Assembly: GCA_028280265.1 (NCBI GenBank)
Contig: JANQMD010000032.1
Location: forward strand, 1-58,240
Source: Flavobacteriaceae bacterium
GTDB taxonomy: Bacteria; Bacteroidota; Bacteroidia; Flavobacteriales; Flavobacteriaceae
DNA: 58,240 nucleotides
Reading direction: 5' to 3'
In this document: positions 7,976-16,756 of the stretch, one piece after another
How the letters are laid out: each line of letters begins with the position of its first letter
How positions within the stretch are numbered: position 1 is the stretch's first letter
Notes under the pieces: model-generated
Database searches by the model: none
What the model was told of the DNA's origin: nothing
The model's input: only the letters and a program-made list of their open reading frames with translations
Made by a program: the position numbers and the translations under genes

Positions 7976-8644
7976 TTATTTCTTTCCTTCTACTATGATG
8001 ACAATTTCCCCCTTAGGAGGTTTGTTGGTATAATAATCCAATACTTCTTTAACTCTACCACGAACGGTTTCTTCAAACATTTTGGTGAGTTCCCTCGAAA
8101 CAGAAACTAGCCTGTCTTCTCCAAAATATTCAGCGAAATGAGAAAGTGTTTTGAGTAGCTTGTGAGGACTCTCATAAAAAATCATGGTACGTGTCTCTTC
8201 TGCTAAGAATTTCAAACGTGTTTGTCTCCCTTTTTTCACAGGTAAAAAACCTTCAAAAACAAATTTATCATTAGGAAACCCTGAATTCACCAAGGCAGGG
8301 ACAAAAGCTGTCGCTCCTGGTAAACATTCCACATCAATCTTGTTTTGCACACAAGCACGAGTCAATAAAAAACCTGGATCAGAAATAGCAGGAGTGCCCG
8401 CATCAGAAATCAGAGCAAAAGTCTCTCCCGATTGCAAGCGCCTTACGATAGCATCTACTGTTTTGTGTTCATTATGCATATGATGAGACATCATGGGCGT
8501 GTCAATTTCAAAATGCTTCAACAATTTCCCACTGGTACGTGTATCTTCTGCCAAAATAGTATCTACTTCCTTCAAAACTTTAATAGCTCTGAAGGTCATA
8601 TCTTCTAAATTGCCGATTGGAGTTGGAACTAAAAATAATTTCAT
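7976..8644 (-). CDS. rsmI: 16S rRNA (cytidine-1402-2'-O)-methyltransferase
   Basis: A 222-aa tetrapyrrole-methylase-fold enzyme that 2'-O-methylates C1402 in the ribosomal P site, using SAM. Visible signatures are LVPTPIGNLEDMTFRAI at the N-terminus, AEDTRTSGKLL, the diagnostic LISDAGTPAISDPG, VECLPGATAFVPALVNSG and TMIFYESPHKLLKTL. It ends at KGEIVIIVEGKK without the extra C-terminal domain of the E. coli enzyme (about 280 aa), which is usual for shorter homologues. Its start at 8644 is preceded within 17 bp by a heptanucleotide repeat array, so its promoter region may vary in length between strains. Confidence 0.95.
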   Translation of the reverse strand: MKLFLVPTPIGNLEDMTFRAIKVLKEVDTILAEDTRTSGKLLKHFEIDTPMMSHHMHNEHKTVDAIVRRLQSGETFALISDAGTPAISDPGFLLTRACVQNKIDVECLPGATAFVPALVNSGFPNDKFVFEGFLPVKKGRQTRLKFLAEETRTMIFYESPHKLLKTLSHFAEYFGEDRLVSVSRELTKMFEETVRGRVKEVLDYYTNKPPKGEIVIIVEGKK

Positions 8645-8646
8645 TG

Positions 8647-8727
8647 TTCAGTTATCAATTATCAGTTATCAGTTATCAGTTATCAGTTATCATTGTTAAT
8701 TGTTAATTGATCACTGATTATTATTAC
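8647..8727. repeat. array of GATAAYTG/TTAATTG-type words with a 7-bp tandem repeat
   Basis: Between rsmI and the four-helix-bundle gene there are four exact copies of ATCAGTT (8661-8688) flanked by degenerate copies, then TTGTTAATTGTTAATTGATC and CACTGATTATTATTACTC. Related words recur on the other side of the four-helix gene (9110-9146). The array lies 17-45 bp upstream of the rsmI start codon. Confidence 0.75.
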
Positions 8728-9090
8728 TCATTGTTTATTTATTCGAGTTGTTTTTAAAATTGAAAATAGAATTTTGGATATCTCATCTATTCTTTCATAA
8801 AGAATAATAAATTCTTTTTCAATTAGATATCCGCTGTCCTTTAAAAGAGATAGCCAATATTTTGTCTCCAAACTTTCTTTATAAGAAATAGATATTTTAG
8901 CAGAAAAATCTGCTTTAGAAATAGCTCCGTTAGCTTCCATAATATTTGCTCCAACTGAAGTGCCACTTCTTAGTAACTGTTTTGATAAAATGAATTCCTT
9001 ATTTTCTTTCATAATTTTTCTACTTAAATTCACAATTAGAAGAGCAAAATCATAAGATTTGTTTTGCAGAGGATTGTTTTCTAGTTTCAT
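8728..9090 (-). CDS. four-helix bundle protein (S23/IVP family)
   Basis: A 120-aa protein of the four-helix-bundle family first found inside 23S rRNA intervening sequences. Typical features are YDFALLIVNLSRKI, ILSKQLLRSGTSVGANIMEA, SKADFSAKISISYKESLETK and YWLSLLKDSGYL. It is entirely helical, with no signal peptide. The molecular function is not established; the family forms pentamers and includes Avd-like accessory proteins of diversity-generating systems. No reverse transcriptase lies nearby, so a retroelement role is unlikely here. Both flanks consist of short repeat words (8647-8727 and 9110-9146), as if gene and flanks were one insertable unit. Confidence 0.9.
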   Translation of the reverse strand: MKLENNPLQNKSYDFALLIVNLSRKIMKENKEFILSKQLLRSGTSVGANIMEANGAISKADFSAKISISYKESLETKYWLSLLKDSGYLIEKEFIILYERIDEISKILFSILKTTRINKQ

Positions 9091-9109
9091 AGCTTTTTTG
9101 ATTTTTAGT

Positions 9110-9146
9110 TTTTCATTGATAATTGTTCACTGATAATTGATCATTG
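9110..9146. repeat. right-hand repeat array next to the four-helix-bundle gene
   Basis: It contains CATTGATAATTGTTCACTGA followed by TAATTGATCATTGTCAA. The words GATAATTG, CACTGAT and TTGATCA also occur in the array at 8647-8727, in both orientations, so the gene lies between related repeat blocks. Confidence 0.65.
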
Positions 9147-9506
9147 TCAAATTGACTCATAGTTTTCCACCGTAATATCTGCCATCACATCTCCTGTGTG
9201 CTTGGTGCTTAAAGGTTCGAACAAAAGTAAATGTGTTTCTTCTTCGGCTATCGGTTTGTGTTCTATACCTTTTGGTACTACATAAAATTCGCCTGGATTT
9301 ACAGTGACAGTTTTGTCGCGTAGCTCTAATTTAAGCTGTCCTTTCATTACCATAAACAGTTCGTCTTCATTGTCGTGTTTATGAAAAACAAATTCACCTT
9401 GAATTTTAGCCAGTAAGATTTGCTGCCCGTTTAAAGTTCCAATTCTTTTTGGAGACCATTGATCGGAAAATAAATCGAATTTTTCTTGAATATTGATTAC
9501 GCTCAT
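9147..9506 (-). CDS. small cupin-domain protein
   Basis: A 119-aa single-domain cupin. The metal-binding set is visible: His42, His44 and Glu49 in FVFHKHDNEDELFMVMKGQL, and His83 in PGEFYVVPKGIEHKPIAEEE. The beta-barrel is complete and there is no fused domain. Such mini-cupins act as sugar isomerases, dioxygenases or ligand sensors, and sequence alone does not decide. It is monocistronic, divergent from aspS, and separated from the four-helix gene by the repeat array. Confidence 0.85.
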   Translation of the reverse strand: MSVINIQEKFDLFSDQWSPKRIGTLNGQQILLAKIQGEFVFHKHDNEDELFMVMKGQLKLELRDKTVTVNPGEFYVVPKGIEHKPIAEEETHLLLFEPLSTKHTGDVMADITVENYESI

Positions 9507-9587
9507 GCTACATTTTTAGTGATAGAATTGAAAGCATAAATATAGTGCTATTCTTAGGATTTGATTAAATTTGCAGCCGATAAATCG

Positions 9588-9668
9588 TATGTCATTCCCA
9601 TGTAAATGAGAATCCATATGGAATTAATTAACAAATAAAAAAGATTCCTGCCTCCGCAGGAATAACAA
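9588..9668. repeat. dispersed hairpin repeat, copy B
   Basis: It contains GTCATTCCCATG...GAGAATCC and, at its right end, the hairpin GATTCCTGCC-TCC-GCAGGAAT. It is related to copies at 4310, 12426 and 29966, and lies in the aspS leader region. Confidence 0.6.
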
Positions 9669-9675
9669 AAAAGCA

Positions 9676-11424
9676 ATGTATAGAACACATTCTTGTGGCG
9701 AATTACGAGCTTCGCACATCGACACAGAAGTTACGTTAGCAGGTTGGGTACAAAAGTCGAGAGACAAAGGATTCATGATTTGGGTAGATTTGAGAGATCG
9801 ATATGGAATTACACAATTGATCTTTGATGAAGAAAGAACTGCTGCCGATTTGATGGAAAAAGCAAAAGGACTAGGGCGTGAATTTGTAATTCAGGTCAAA
9901 GGAAAGGTCATTGAGCGTCAGTCTAAAAATCCAAATATCCCTACTGGAGATGTTGAAGTGTTGGTCTCTGAATTGACCATCTTAAACGAAGCAAAGTTAC
10001 CTCCGTTTACGATTGAAGATGAGACAGATGGGGGTGAAGATTTACGTATGAAATATCGCTATTTAGACATTCGTCGTAATCCTGTGAAAGAGAGTTTACT
10101 CTTCCGTCACAAAGTGGCAATGGAAGTTCGTAAATATTTATCAGATCAAGGATTTGCAGAAGTAGAAACACCTTATTTGATCAAATCGACCCCAGAAGGA
10201 GCGCGCGATTTTGTGGTGCCATCTCGTATGAATGAGGGACAATTCTATGCTTTGCCACAGTCTCCACAAACCTTCAAACAATTGTTAATGGTGGGCGGAA
10301 TGGACAAATATTTCCAGATTGTGAAGTGTTTTCGAGATGAAGACCTACGAGCCGACCGTCAGCCTGAGTTTACTCAAATAGACTGCGAAATGGCATTCGT
10401 AGAGCAAGAAGATATTTTGAACACATTCGAAGGATTAACCCGCCACTTATTGAAAGAAATCAAAGGAATAGAAGTGGATAAATTTCCACGAATGTTCTAT
10501 GACGATGCGATGCGCTTGTATGGAAACGACAAACCAGATATCCGTTTCGGAATGGAGTTTGGAGAGTTGAATGCTGTAGCACAGCACAAAGATTTCAATG
10601 TGTTCAATTCAGCAGAATTGGTGGTTGGAATTGCGGTTCCTGGTGGAGCTTCTTACACAAGAAAAGAGATCGATAAATTGATCGATTGGGTAAAGCGTCC
10701 GCAGGTTGGTGCCAAAGGAATGGTTTATGTAAAGTGTAATGAAGATGGAAGTTATAAATCATCAGTCGATAAGTTTTACGATCAGGATGATCTGGCAAAA
10801 TGGGCAGAAGTTACTGGAGCCAAAGAGGGTGATTTGATCTGCGTCTTGTCTGGACCTACTGATAAAACAAGAGCGCAATTAAGTGCCTTGCGAATGGAAT
10901 TGGCAGAACGTTTAGGATTGCGTAAGTCAGATGAGTTTGCTCCGTTATGGGTTGTAGATTTTCCATTGTTGGAATGGGATGAAGAAACAGAACGTTATCA
11001 TGCCATGCACCACCCATTTACATCACCAAAGCCAGAGCAAATTCCATTGCTAGAAACGGAGCCTGGAAATGTAAAAGCGAATGCTTATGATTTGGTGCTG
11101 AATGGAAATGAAATTGGTGGAGGCTCTATTAGAATCCACGACAAACAAGTACAAGCTTTGATGTTTGATTATCTAGGATTTACTCCCGAAGAGGCCAAAG
11201 CTCAATTTGGATTCTTAATGGATGCTTTTGAATATGGAGCACCACCGCATGGAGGAATCGCCTTTGGATTCGATCGATTGGTTGCTATTTTAGGAGGACA
11301 AGAAACCATACGTGATTTTATTGCCTTCCCGAAAAACAACTCAGGTAGAGATGTAATGATTGATGCACCATCTCCAGTGGATGATGAGCAATTGAAAGAG
11401 CTCAATATCAAGTTAGATATTTAA
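9676..11424 (+). CDS. aspS: aspartate--tRNA ligase
   Basis: A class II aminoacyl-tRNA synthetase that charges tRNA-Asp, 582 aa, the normal bacterial length. An N-terminal OB-fold anticodon-binding domain ([20 protein letters not shown]) is followed by the catalytic core with motif 2 ([20 protein letters not shown], near residue 218), the bacterial GAD insertion domain (about 270-410) and motif 3 ([15 protein letters not shown], near 530). ATG 9676 gives the canonical [11 protein letters not shown] start. A TAAATTTG box at 9566-9573 could be its promoter -7 element. A terminator hairpin follows at 11472. Confidence 0.97.
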   Translation: MYRTHSCGELRASHIDTEVTLAGWVQKSRDKGFMIWVDLRDRYGITQLIFDEERTAADLMEKAKGLGREFVIQVKGKVIERQSKNPNIPTGDVEVLVSELTILNEAKLPPFTIEDETDGGEDLRMKYRYLDIRRNPVKESLLFRHKVAMEVRKYLSDQGFAEVETPYLIKSTPEGARDFVVPSRMNEGQFYALPQSPQTFKQLLMVGGMDKYFQIVKCFRDEDLRADRQPEFTQIDCEMAFVEQEDILNTFEGLTRHLLKEIKGIEVDKFPRMFYDDAMRLYGNDKPDIRFGMEFGELNAVAQHKDFNVFNSAELVVGIAVPGGASYTRKEIDKLIDWVKRPQVGAKGMVYVKCNEDGSYKSSVDKFYDQDDLAKWAEVTGAKEGDLICVLSGPTDKTRAQLSALRMELAERLGLRKSDEFAPLWVVDFPLLEWDEETERYHAMHHPFTSPKPEQIPLLETEPGNVKANAYDLVLNGNEIGGGSIRIHDKQVQALMFDYLGFTPEEAKAQFGFLMDAFEYGAPPHGGIAFGFDRLVAILGGQETIRDFIAFPKNNSGRDVMIDAPSPVDDEQLKELNIKLDI

Positions 11425-11471
11425 GAATAAAAGACAAAAAGATGTCAATCTCGAGTTCAGTCGAGAATCTC

Positions 11472-11506
11472 AAAAACTCGTTTCTATTTGGAAGCGAGTT
11501 TTTTTA
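11472..11506 (+). terminator. Rho-independent terminator after aspS
   Basis: The stem AAACTCGTTTC / GAAGCGAGTTT with a 6-base loop is followed by a T run. Just before it, GTCAATCTCGAGTTCAGTCG is a short member of the dispersed GTCATTC...GAATCTC repeat family. Confidence 0.75.
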
Positions 11507-11703
11507 TGTTGTCAACTTCATTTTGTCTTGATACAAAACGAAGCAAAAAATCAATCCGATCCTTATGAAATTCATGTTGACCATTCTCTCTCGGAATTCC
11601 ATGCTATGTTTTTCAAACAGCACTTTCATTCCTCCGTTCATTATTTCTTAGGATCGGAGGTTTAGAAGCTTTCTGAGAAAAACATTTTTCCTACTTTTAA
11701 AGT

Positions 11704-12408
11704 ATGAAACGATTTACCTTACTTCTACTATTTTTTAGTGTAACTATTTCTTATGCACAACTCACAGGAAAACAACTGCTAGAAAAATCAATTCAATTTC
11801 ACGATCCAGAAGGGAAATGGGAGAGCTTTCAAGGAACGCTTTATATCACTATGGAAACTCCTAATAGGCCCAAACGAGATTCTGAGATCAAAATTAACTT
11901 GCCAGAACAGTACTTTTACGTGAAAGCATCTCAAGGAGAAAATGTTACAGAATATACTGTACGCAAAGGAGATTGTTCGATTGGGTTTAATGGAAATGCG
12001 AATCTTTCTGAAGAGGTTAAAAAGCAGCACAATTTAAACTGTGATCGCGCTAATCTTTATAAGAATTATTATACTTATTTATATGGTTTGCCTATGAAAT
12101 TGAAAGATGAGGGAACGATTATCGATCCAAAAGTTGAGAAGAAAACTTTCAAAGAGAAAGAGTATCTAGTACTTAAGGCAACCTATAGCCAAGAAGTGGG
12201 TAAAGATACTTGGTTCTTTTATTTTGACCCAAAAACCTATGCCATGGAAGTATATCAGTTTTTAAAGGACTCAAAGCCAAATACGGGAGAGTATATTTTA
12301 CTAACTGGATTGGAAAATATTAACGGTGTAAAAATGCCAAAGAGTCGTGCTTGGTATTACAACAAAGACGATAAATATTTGGGTACGGATGTTTTAATGA
12401 AGGACTAA
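11704..12408 (+). CDS. DUF6503 family secreted protein
   Basis: A 234-aa protein with a cleavable signal peptide (MKRFTLLLLFFSVTISYAQ), therefore periplasmic or outer-membrane associated. The mature protein begins LTGKQLLEKSIQFHDPEGKW and has many beta-strands, in the style of LolA/LppX lipoprotein carriers (SEIKINLPEQYFYVKAS, FYFDPKTYAMEVYQF, ITGLENINGVKMPKSRAWY-like end). I recognise the DUF6503 pattern common in Flavobacteriia. No enzyme motif is visible. It is monocistronic. The 200 bases between the aspS terminator and this gene show nothing beyond AT-rich sequence. Confidence 0.75.
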   Translation: MKRFTLLLLFFSVTISYAQLTGKQLLEKSIQFHDPEGKWESFQGTLYITMETPNRPKRDSEIKINLPEQYFYVKASQGENVTEYTVRKGDCSIGFNGNANLSEEVKKQHNLNCDRANLYKNYYTYLYGLPMKLKDEGTIIDPKVEKKTFKEKEYLVLKATYSQEVGKDTWFFYFDPKTYAMEVYQFLKDSKPNTGEYILLTGLENINGVKMPKSRAWYYNKDDKYLGTDVLMKD

Positions 12409-12425
12409 ATAATTAAATTACAGTT

Positions 12426-12542
12426 GTCATTCCGAACTTTTCGACTGTCGCTCAAGACAGGCAAAAGTGAAGGAATCTCATGATTAAGATTGCCTGCCCG
12501 ACGCAGGCGAGCTTCTCATGCATAGCATGATCGCAAAGACAG
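12426..12542. repeat. dispersed hairpin repeat, copy C
   Basis: It starts GTCATTCCGAAC and contains GAAGGAATCTCATGATTAAG, the GC-rich arms GCCTGC-CCGAC-GCAGGC and the nested palindrome CATGCATAGCATG. This is the standard intergenic repeat design seen elsewhere in the window. It ends 8 bp before the ClC gene. Confidence 0.6.
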
Positions 12543-12549
12543 ATAAAAA

Positions 12550-14331
12550 ATGCCAACAAAAAAACGAAATATATTTACGAGAATACTTATTTGGAGATAC
12601 AAGCACATCTCTGAACGTCAGTTTGTCTTAATGTTGAGTATATTGGTGGGATTTTTAGCAGGTCTGGGAACCGTAATTTTAAAATACCTAACACTTTTTA
12701 TTCAATCTATATTGGAAGGTGGAATCATTAAAAATGTCCATCATGCCCTTTATTTTATATTTCCCATCATAGGAGTTTGGTTGGTATATCTGATTAAAAA
12801 GAACTTGATTAAAAAAAATATCGGACATGGGATTTCCACAACCTTATATTCAATCTCTAAGAAAAGTGGAATTATAGAGCGATACAAAATGTTTGCATCT
12901 TTACTAACAGCACCAATTACAGTAGGATTTGGGGGGTCAGCAGGACTGCAAGGACCCGCAGTAAGCACAGGTGCGGCACTGGGTTCTAATGTTGCTCAGT
13001 TGTTTCACATGAATACCAAGACTCGTATGTTGTTAATAGGTTGTGCTACCGCTGGCGCCATGTCATCTATGTTTCAAGCCCCAGTTGCTGCTATTGTTTT
13101 TGCCATCGAAATTTTTAGTTTAGATCTTGTATTTGCATCCTTAGTTCCTTTGTTATTAGCATCTGTCTCAGCAGTTATTACATCCTATTTTTTTCGTGAA
13201 ACGGATGTTTTGTTTGGTTTTGAGTTACAAGAAGCTTGGCGTATAAGAGATATTTTATTTTACATCTTTTTGGGAGTAGGAACAGGAATTGCTTCGGTCT
13301 ATTTTTCAAAGATGTATTTCTTTATTACAAAGTTTTTCAATCGATTCTCAAACGCGTATCTTAAAATAGGAATAGCGGCTGTTGCCATAGGTTTGATGTT
13401 GTATTTTATTCCGCCACTTTATGGTGAAGGGTATAGTTTAATTAACAACTTACTAAACGGAAATACAAGCGAGGCACTAAGTGGTTTGCAGTTTGATATT
13501 GACACTTCTAAAATGTGGACTGTTATTGGAATTTTGATGGTTATTGTCGTTTTCAAGGCAATAGCTATGACCACAACTTTTGCAGCAGGTGGAGTGGGAG
13601 GAATTTTTATTCCAACGATTTTTATGGGGAGTGCTTTAGGAAACGCTTTTGCAAAAACGATCAATCAGTTTGGGTTTAATGTCTCTGAATCTAACTTTAC
13701 ATTGATCGGTATGACTGGGCTAATGGCTGGAGTATTACACGCACCATTAACAGCTATATTTTTAATTGCTGAAATTACTGGAGGATACGATTTATTTGTT
13801 CCGTTAATGCTCGTGGCTACGATCTCTTACGGGTTCACAAAATATTTTGTTCCAAATTCAATTTATACGGCTGAGTTGGCCAAAAGAGGAGAGTTAATTA
13901 CGAATGACAAAGATAAAAATGCACTAATGATGTTGAAAATTGATCGTGTTTTGGAAACAAACTTTGTAGCACTAAATCCAGAAATGACTCTGGGAGAAAT
14001 GCTTAAAAAAGGAGTTTCCAAATCGAGTCGTAATTTATTTCCTGTCTTAGATGATGAAGGGCAATTTTTAGGTATAGTGCTGTTAGATGATGTTCGTTCT
14101 GTGATGTTTGATCAGGAAATGTATCATAGCACAACGGTATCTCTGTTTATGAAATCGGCACCAGACATTATTTTTTATGAAGATTCTATGGAAACCATTA
14201 TGAAAAAGTTCAAGGGAACAGGAGCATGGAATCTCCCAGTAATTAAAAATAAAAAGTATGTTGGGTTTATTTCGAAATCAAAATTATTAACAGCCTACAG
14301 AAATAAACTAATACAAGTAACTTCAACTTAA
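12550..14331 (+). CDS. ClC-family chloride channel/transporter with C-terminal CBS pair
   Basis: A 593-aa integral membrane protein: an N-terminal ClC domain of about 440 residues with the usual helices, then two CBS domains (about 465-585; MTLGEMLKKGVSKSSRNLFP, VLDDEGQFLGIVLLDDV) that probably bind adenine nucleotides. Pore signatures are GFGGSAGLQGPAVSTGAALG (126-145) and GGVGGIFIPTIFMGSALG. The gating glutamate of H+/Cl- exchangers (E148 in E. coli ClcA, GREGP) is replaced by Gln134, and the internal proton glutamate (E203) aligns with Ile188 in FAIEIF. Both changes suggest passive anion conduction and not proton-coupled exchange (inference). Confidence 0.92.
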   Translation: MPTKKRNIFTRILIWRYKHISERQFVLMLSILVGFLAGLGTVILKYLTLFIQSILEGGIIKNVHHALYFIFPIIGVWLVYLIKKNLIKKNIGHGISTTLYSISKKSGIIERYKMFASLLTAPITVGFGGSAGLQGPAVSTGAALGSNVAQLFHMNTKTRMLLIGCATAGAMSSMFQAPVAAIVFAIEIFSLDLVFASLVPLLLASVSAVITSYFFRETDVLFGFELQEAWRIRDILFYIFLGVGTGIASVYFSKMYFFITKFFNRFSNAYLKIGIAAVAIGLMLYFIPPLYGEGYSLINNLLNGNTSEALSGLQFDIDTSKMWTVIGILMVIVVFKAIAMTTTFAAGGVGGIFIPTIFMGSALGNAFAKTINQFGFNVSESNFTLIGMTGLMAGVLHAPLTAIFLIAEITGGYDLFVPLMLVATISYGFTKYFVPNSIYTAELAKRGELITNDKDKNALMMLKIDRVLETNFVALNPEMTLGEMLKKGVSKSSRNLFPVLDDEGQFLGIVLLDDVRSVMFDQEMYHSTTVSLFMKSAPDIIFYEDSMETIMKKFKGTGAWNLPVIKNKKYVGFISKSKLLTAYRNKLIQVTST

Positions 14332-14387
14332 TAAATCATTTCACATACAAAGATCTTTTTAAAGTAGAACTTTTGTAGTTTTGCTTT

Positions 14388-14618
14388 ATGAAATTAGCAC
14401 TAAAAGTATTATTCATCATTTTTATTGTCTGGATGTCTATTGGAGGGTATTTAGAATACTCGAATCATCCAAAAGGACCTATTGTCATGGGTTTGGGTGT
14501 GCTGTTTCTTTCTTTTATTTTAATGCCCATATTTATTTACTGGAGATACAAGGATGGTAAGTACAAAAAATATGTCATTAAAGACGATTTATTCTTTCCT
14601 AAAAAAGACCAAAAATAG
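14388..14618 (+). CDS. small two-helix membrane protein
   Basis: A 76-aa protein with two hydrophobic helices (about 5-22 and 31-52) separated by a short loop containing SNHPKGP, and a basic tail rich in Lys and Tyr. I do not recognise a family with a known role. ATG 14388 is the natural start. It lies 57 bp after the ClC gene in the same direction and could be co-transcribed with it, but no link is shown. The following 290 bases before 14912 are AT-rich and hold no other gene. Confidence 0.65.
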   Translation: MKLALKVLFIIFIVWMSIGGYLEYSNHPKGPIVMGLGVLFLSFILMPIFIYWRYKDGKYKKYVIKDDLFFPKKDQK

Positions 14619-14911
14619 AAGGAAATTACAATTTCGTAACACGCTATTTTGAACCTTTTTTGTTAATCATTCCTAAAAAAATAAGAAGAATAGATTCTTT
14701 GATTTTATTCGATGACACATCATTAATAATTCTCAAAAAGTACTATCAATAAGGCAATGTAAACTTTAGGTTAACAATGTTGTTTTTCCCATTATTCTTA
14801 CCAAAAAGCAAACTTTTCGTAACCTAATTTTCTATATCATTTTTTAGTGATAAAATACTTTTACAGTGTTAAAAACAAACACAAATAAAAACCCATAAAA
14901 ATCTAAAAAAA

Positions 14912-15238
14912 ATGAAAAAATTAGCTGTACTATTTTTTGTTTTCGCAATGAGCGCAACAACTACTTTTGCTAACAATGATAAAGACAAAGGAAAAGGAGA
15001 AGTTTTAAGAACTCAAATTGTAAAATACTTAGGAAAGTATGATACAAATGAGAATATAAAAGCAGAGGTGACATTTATGCTAAACAGAAAAAATGAAATT
15101 ATTGTTCTTTCTGTAGAGGCAGAGAATAAAGAAATTGTAGGTTTTATCAAATCGAAGTTGAATTATAAAAAGATTCAACAAACAACTGGTGAAACGATGG
15201 AAGTATACAAAGTTCCAGTAAGATTTGTAAAAGCTTAG
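14912..15238 (+). CDS. small secreted protein of unknown function
   Basis: A 108-aa protein with a signal peptide (MKKLAVLFFVFAMSATTTFA) and a mature part of about 88 residues, starting with a charged NNDKDKGKGE stretch. A beta-alpha-beta pattern follows (EVTFMLNRKNEIIVLSVEAE, IVGFIKSKLNYKKI, YKVPVRFVKA). This resembles the short TonB-C-like or DUF-type domains common in flavobacterial periplasmic proteins, but I cannot name it. It is monocistronic, with a strong terminator 31 bp downstream. The leader before it is about 290 bp long. Confidence 0.7.
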   Translation: MKKLAVLFFVFAMSATTTFANNDKDKGKGEVLRTQIVKYLGKYDTNENIKAEVTFMLNRKNEIIVLSVEAENKEIVGFIKSKLNYKKIQQTTGETMEVYKVPVRFVKA

Positions 15239-15268
15239 TACGTACAATGTGTATTATTTGAATTTGAC

Positions 15269-15298
15269 AAAAAGCGCCAACGAAGTTGGCGCTTTTTT
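15269..15298 (+). terminator. Rho-independent terminator
   Basis: AAAAAGCGCCAAC-GAA-GTTGGCGCTTTTTT forms a perfect GC-rich stem with a T tail. It ends the transcript of the small secreted protein and insulates hflX. Confidence 0.9.
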
Positions 15299-15403
15299 AA
15301 TTTTCATCTCTTTCAAACTACGAATCTTTAAACCTTAAAGTCTTTCTTACTTTGAAATTTTTAGACTTTGCCACTTACAAGGGGATTGCTACCTTTGTCT
15401 TCT

Positions 15404-16609
15404 ATGATAGATCAGAAGGAAGCGATTTCAGAAAAAGCGGTTTTAATAGGCCTGATTACCCAGCATCAAGATGAAGCTCAGTCAGAAGAATACCTGGATG
15501 AATTGGAGTTTTTAACATTAACAGCTGGGGGATTGGCAGTAAAACGATTTGTGCAGAAACTACCACAACCGCATCCTAAAACTTTTTTAGGGACAGGGAA
15601 ATTAGAGGATGTAAAAGCCTACATAGATACTCACAATATTGGAACAGCTATTTTTGATGATGAATTATCTCCTGCACAATTGAGGAATATCGAAAAAATT
15701 CTCGATTGTAAAATTTTGGACAGAACCAATCTGATTCTTGATATTTTCGCGCAACGCGCACAAACCAGTTCAGCAAAAACTCAGGTTGAATTGGCACAAC
15801 ACCAATATTTATTGCCCCGTTTAACACGATTGTGGACACACCTCGACAAACAAAAAGGGGGGATTGGAATGCGTGGTCCAGGAGAAACGGAGATCGAAAC
15901 AGATAGACGTATCATTCGTGATAAAATTGCTTTGTTGAAAAAGAAATTGGTCACCATCGACAAGCAAATGGCGGTTCAGCGTAAAAACCGTGGAAAAATG
16001 GTACGCGTTGCTTTGGTAGGATACACCAACGTAGGTAAATCGACATTGATGAATGTGGTAAGCAAAAGTGATGTATTTGCTGAAAACAAGCTGTTTGCAA
16101 CCTTAGATACCACAGTAAGAAAAGTGGTCATTAAAAACATTCCTTTCTTAATGACTGACACGGTTGGATTTATTAGAAAGTTACCCACGCAGTTAGTGGA
16201 GTCTTTTAAATCGACTTTGGATGAAGTCCGAGAAGCCGATTTGTTGCTGCATGTGGTGGATATTTCTCATCCTAATTTTGAAGATCATATCGATTCGGTG
16301 AATAAAATCTTACAGGAAATCGATAGTGCCAACAAACCTACGATCATGGTATTCAACAAAATCGATGCGTATACGCATGAAACCATTGATGAAGACGATT
16401 TGGTGACTGAAAAAACCAAAGCACATTACACCTTAGACGATTGGAAACGTACGTGGATGAACGATTTAGAAAAAGAATCCATTTTTATATCTGCTCTAAA
16501 CAAAGGAAATCTGGAAGCATTCAAAGACAAAGTCTATGACGAAGTAAAGAAGATTCATATTCAGCGTTTTCCTTATAATGACTTCTTGTATTACGAGTAT
16601 ACAGAATAA
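15404..16609 (+). CDS. hflX: ribosome-associated GTPase HflX
   Basis: A 401-aa GTPase that splits or rescues stalled ribosomes. I chose ATG 15404 over an upstream in-frame TTG at 15368, whose extra 12 residues match nothing in the family. The N-terminal HflX domain (TAGGLAVKRFVQKLPQPHPK, FLGTGKLEDVK) is followed by the glycine-rich linker GGIGMRGPGETEIETDRR (about 151-169) and the G domain with G1 GYTNVGKST (about 205), G3 DTVGFI and G4 NKID. The length is close to E. coli HflX (426 aa). It is monocistronic. Confidence 0.95.
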   Translation: MIDQKEAISEKAVLIGLITQHQDEAQSEEYLDELEFLTLTAGGLAVKRFVQKLPQPHPKTFLGTGKLEDVKAYIDTHNIGTAIFDDELSPAQLRNIEKILDCKILDRTNLILDIFAQRAQTSSAKTQVELAQHQYLLPRLTRLWTHLDKQKGGIGMRGPGETEIETDRRIIRDKIALLKKKLVTIDKQMAVQRKNRGKMVRVALVGYTNVGKSTLMNVVSKSDVFAENKLFATLDTTVRKVVIKNIPFLMTDTVGFIRKLPTQLVESFKSTLDEVREADLLLHVVDISHPNFEDHIDSVNKILQEIDSANKPTIMVFNKIDAYTHETIDEDDLVTEKTKAHYTLDDWKRTWMNDLEKESIFISALNKGNLEAFKDKVYDEVKKIHIQRFPYNDFLYYEYTE

Positions 16610-16756
16610 TTGTCTACAGCACTTTTTGAAAGAGTAAACTTATGATGCATTTTAAATTCAAAACAGAATGTTAGTCTAAGTGTTTTTTAGATTCCCTTAG
16701 GAAAAGAAGCGTAAAATTTTTATCTTAACAAAATCATTAACTAAAAAACTATTATT

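Noticed and set aside
8647..8727. Repeat array as CRISPR
   Set aside because: Units are 7 bp with no spacers, and there are no cas genes.
8728..9090. Four-helix-bundle protein as Avd of a diversity-generating retroelement
   Set aside because: No reverse transcriptase, template repeat or variable-repeat gene is found in the window. The lectin-like protein at 1326 is a C-type-lectin fold but far away and lacks a VR/TR pair that I can see.
10604..10798. ORF opposite aspS
   Set aside because: Antisense shadow of a highly conserved coding region; same for the other overlapping frames in aspS, hflX, clpX and tamL.
14619..14911. Possible ncRNA in the long leader of the small secreted protein
   Set aside because: No paired arms of useful length were found; only AT-rich sequence with a weak TACTTTTA box.
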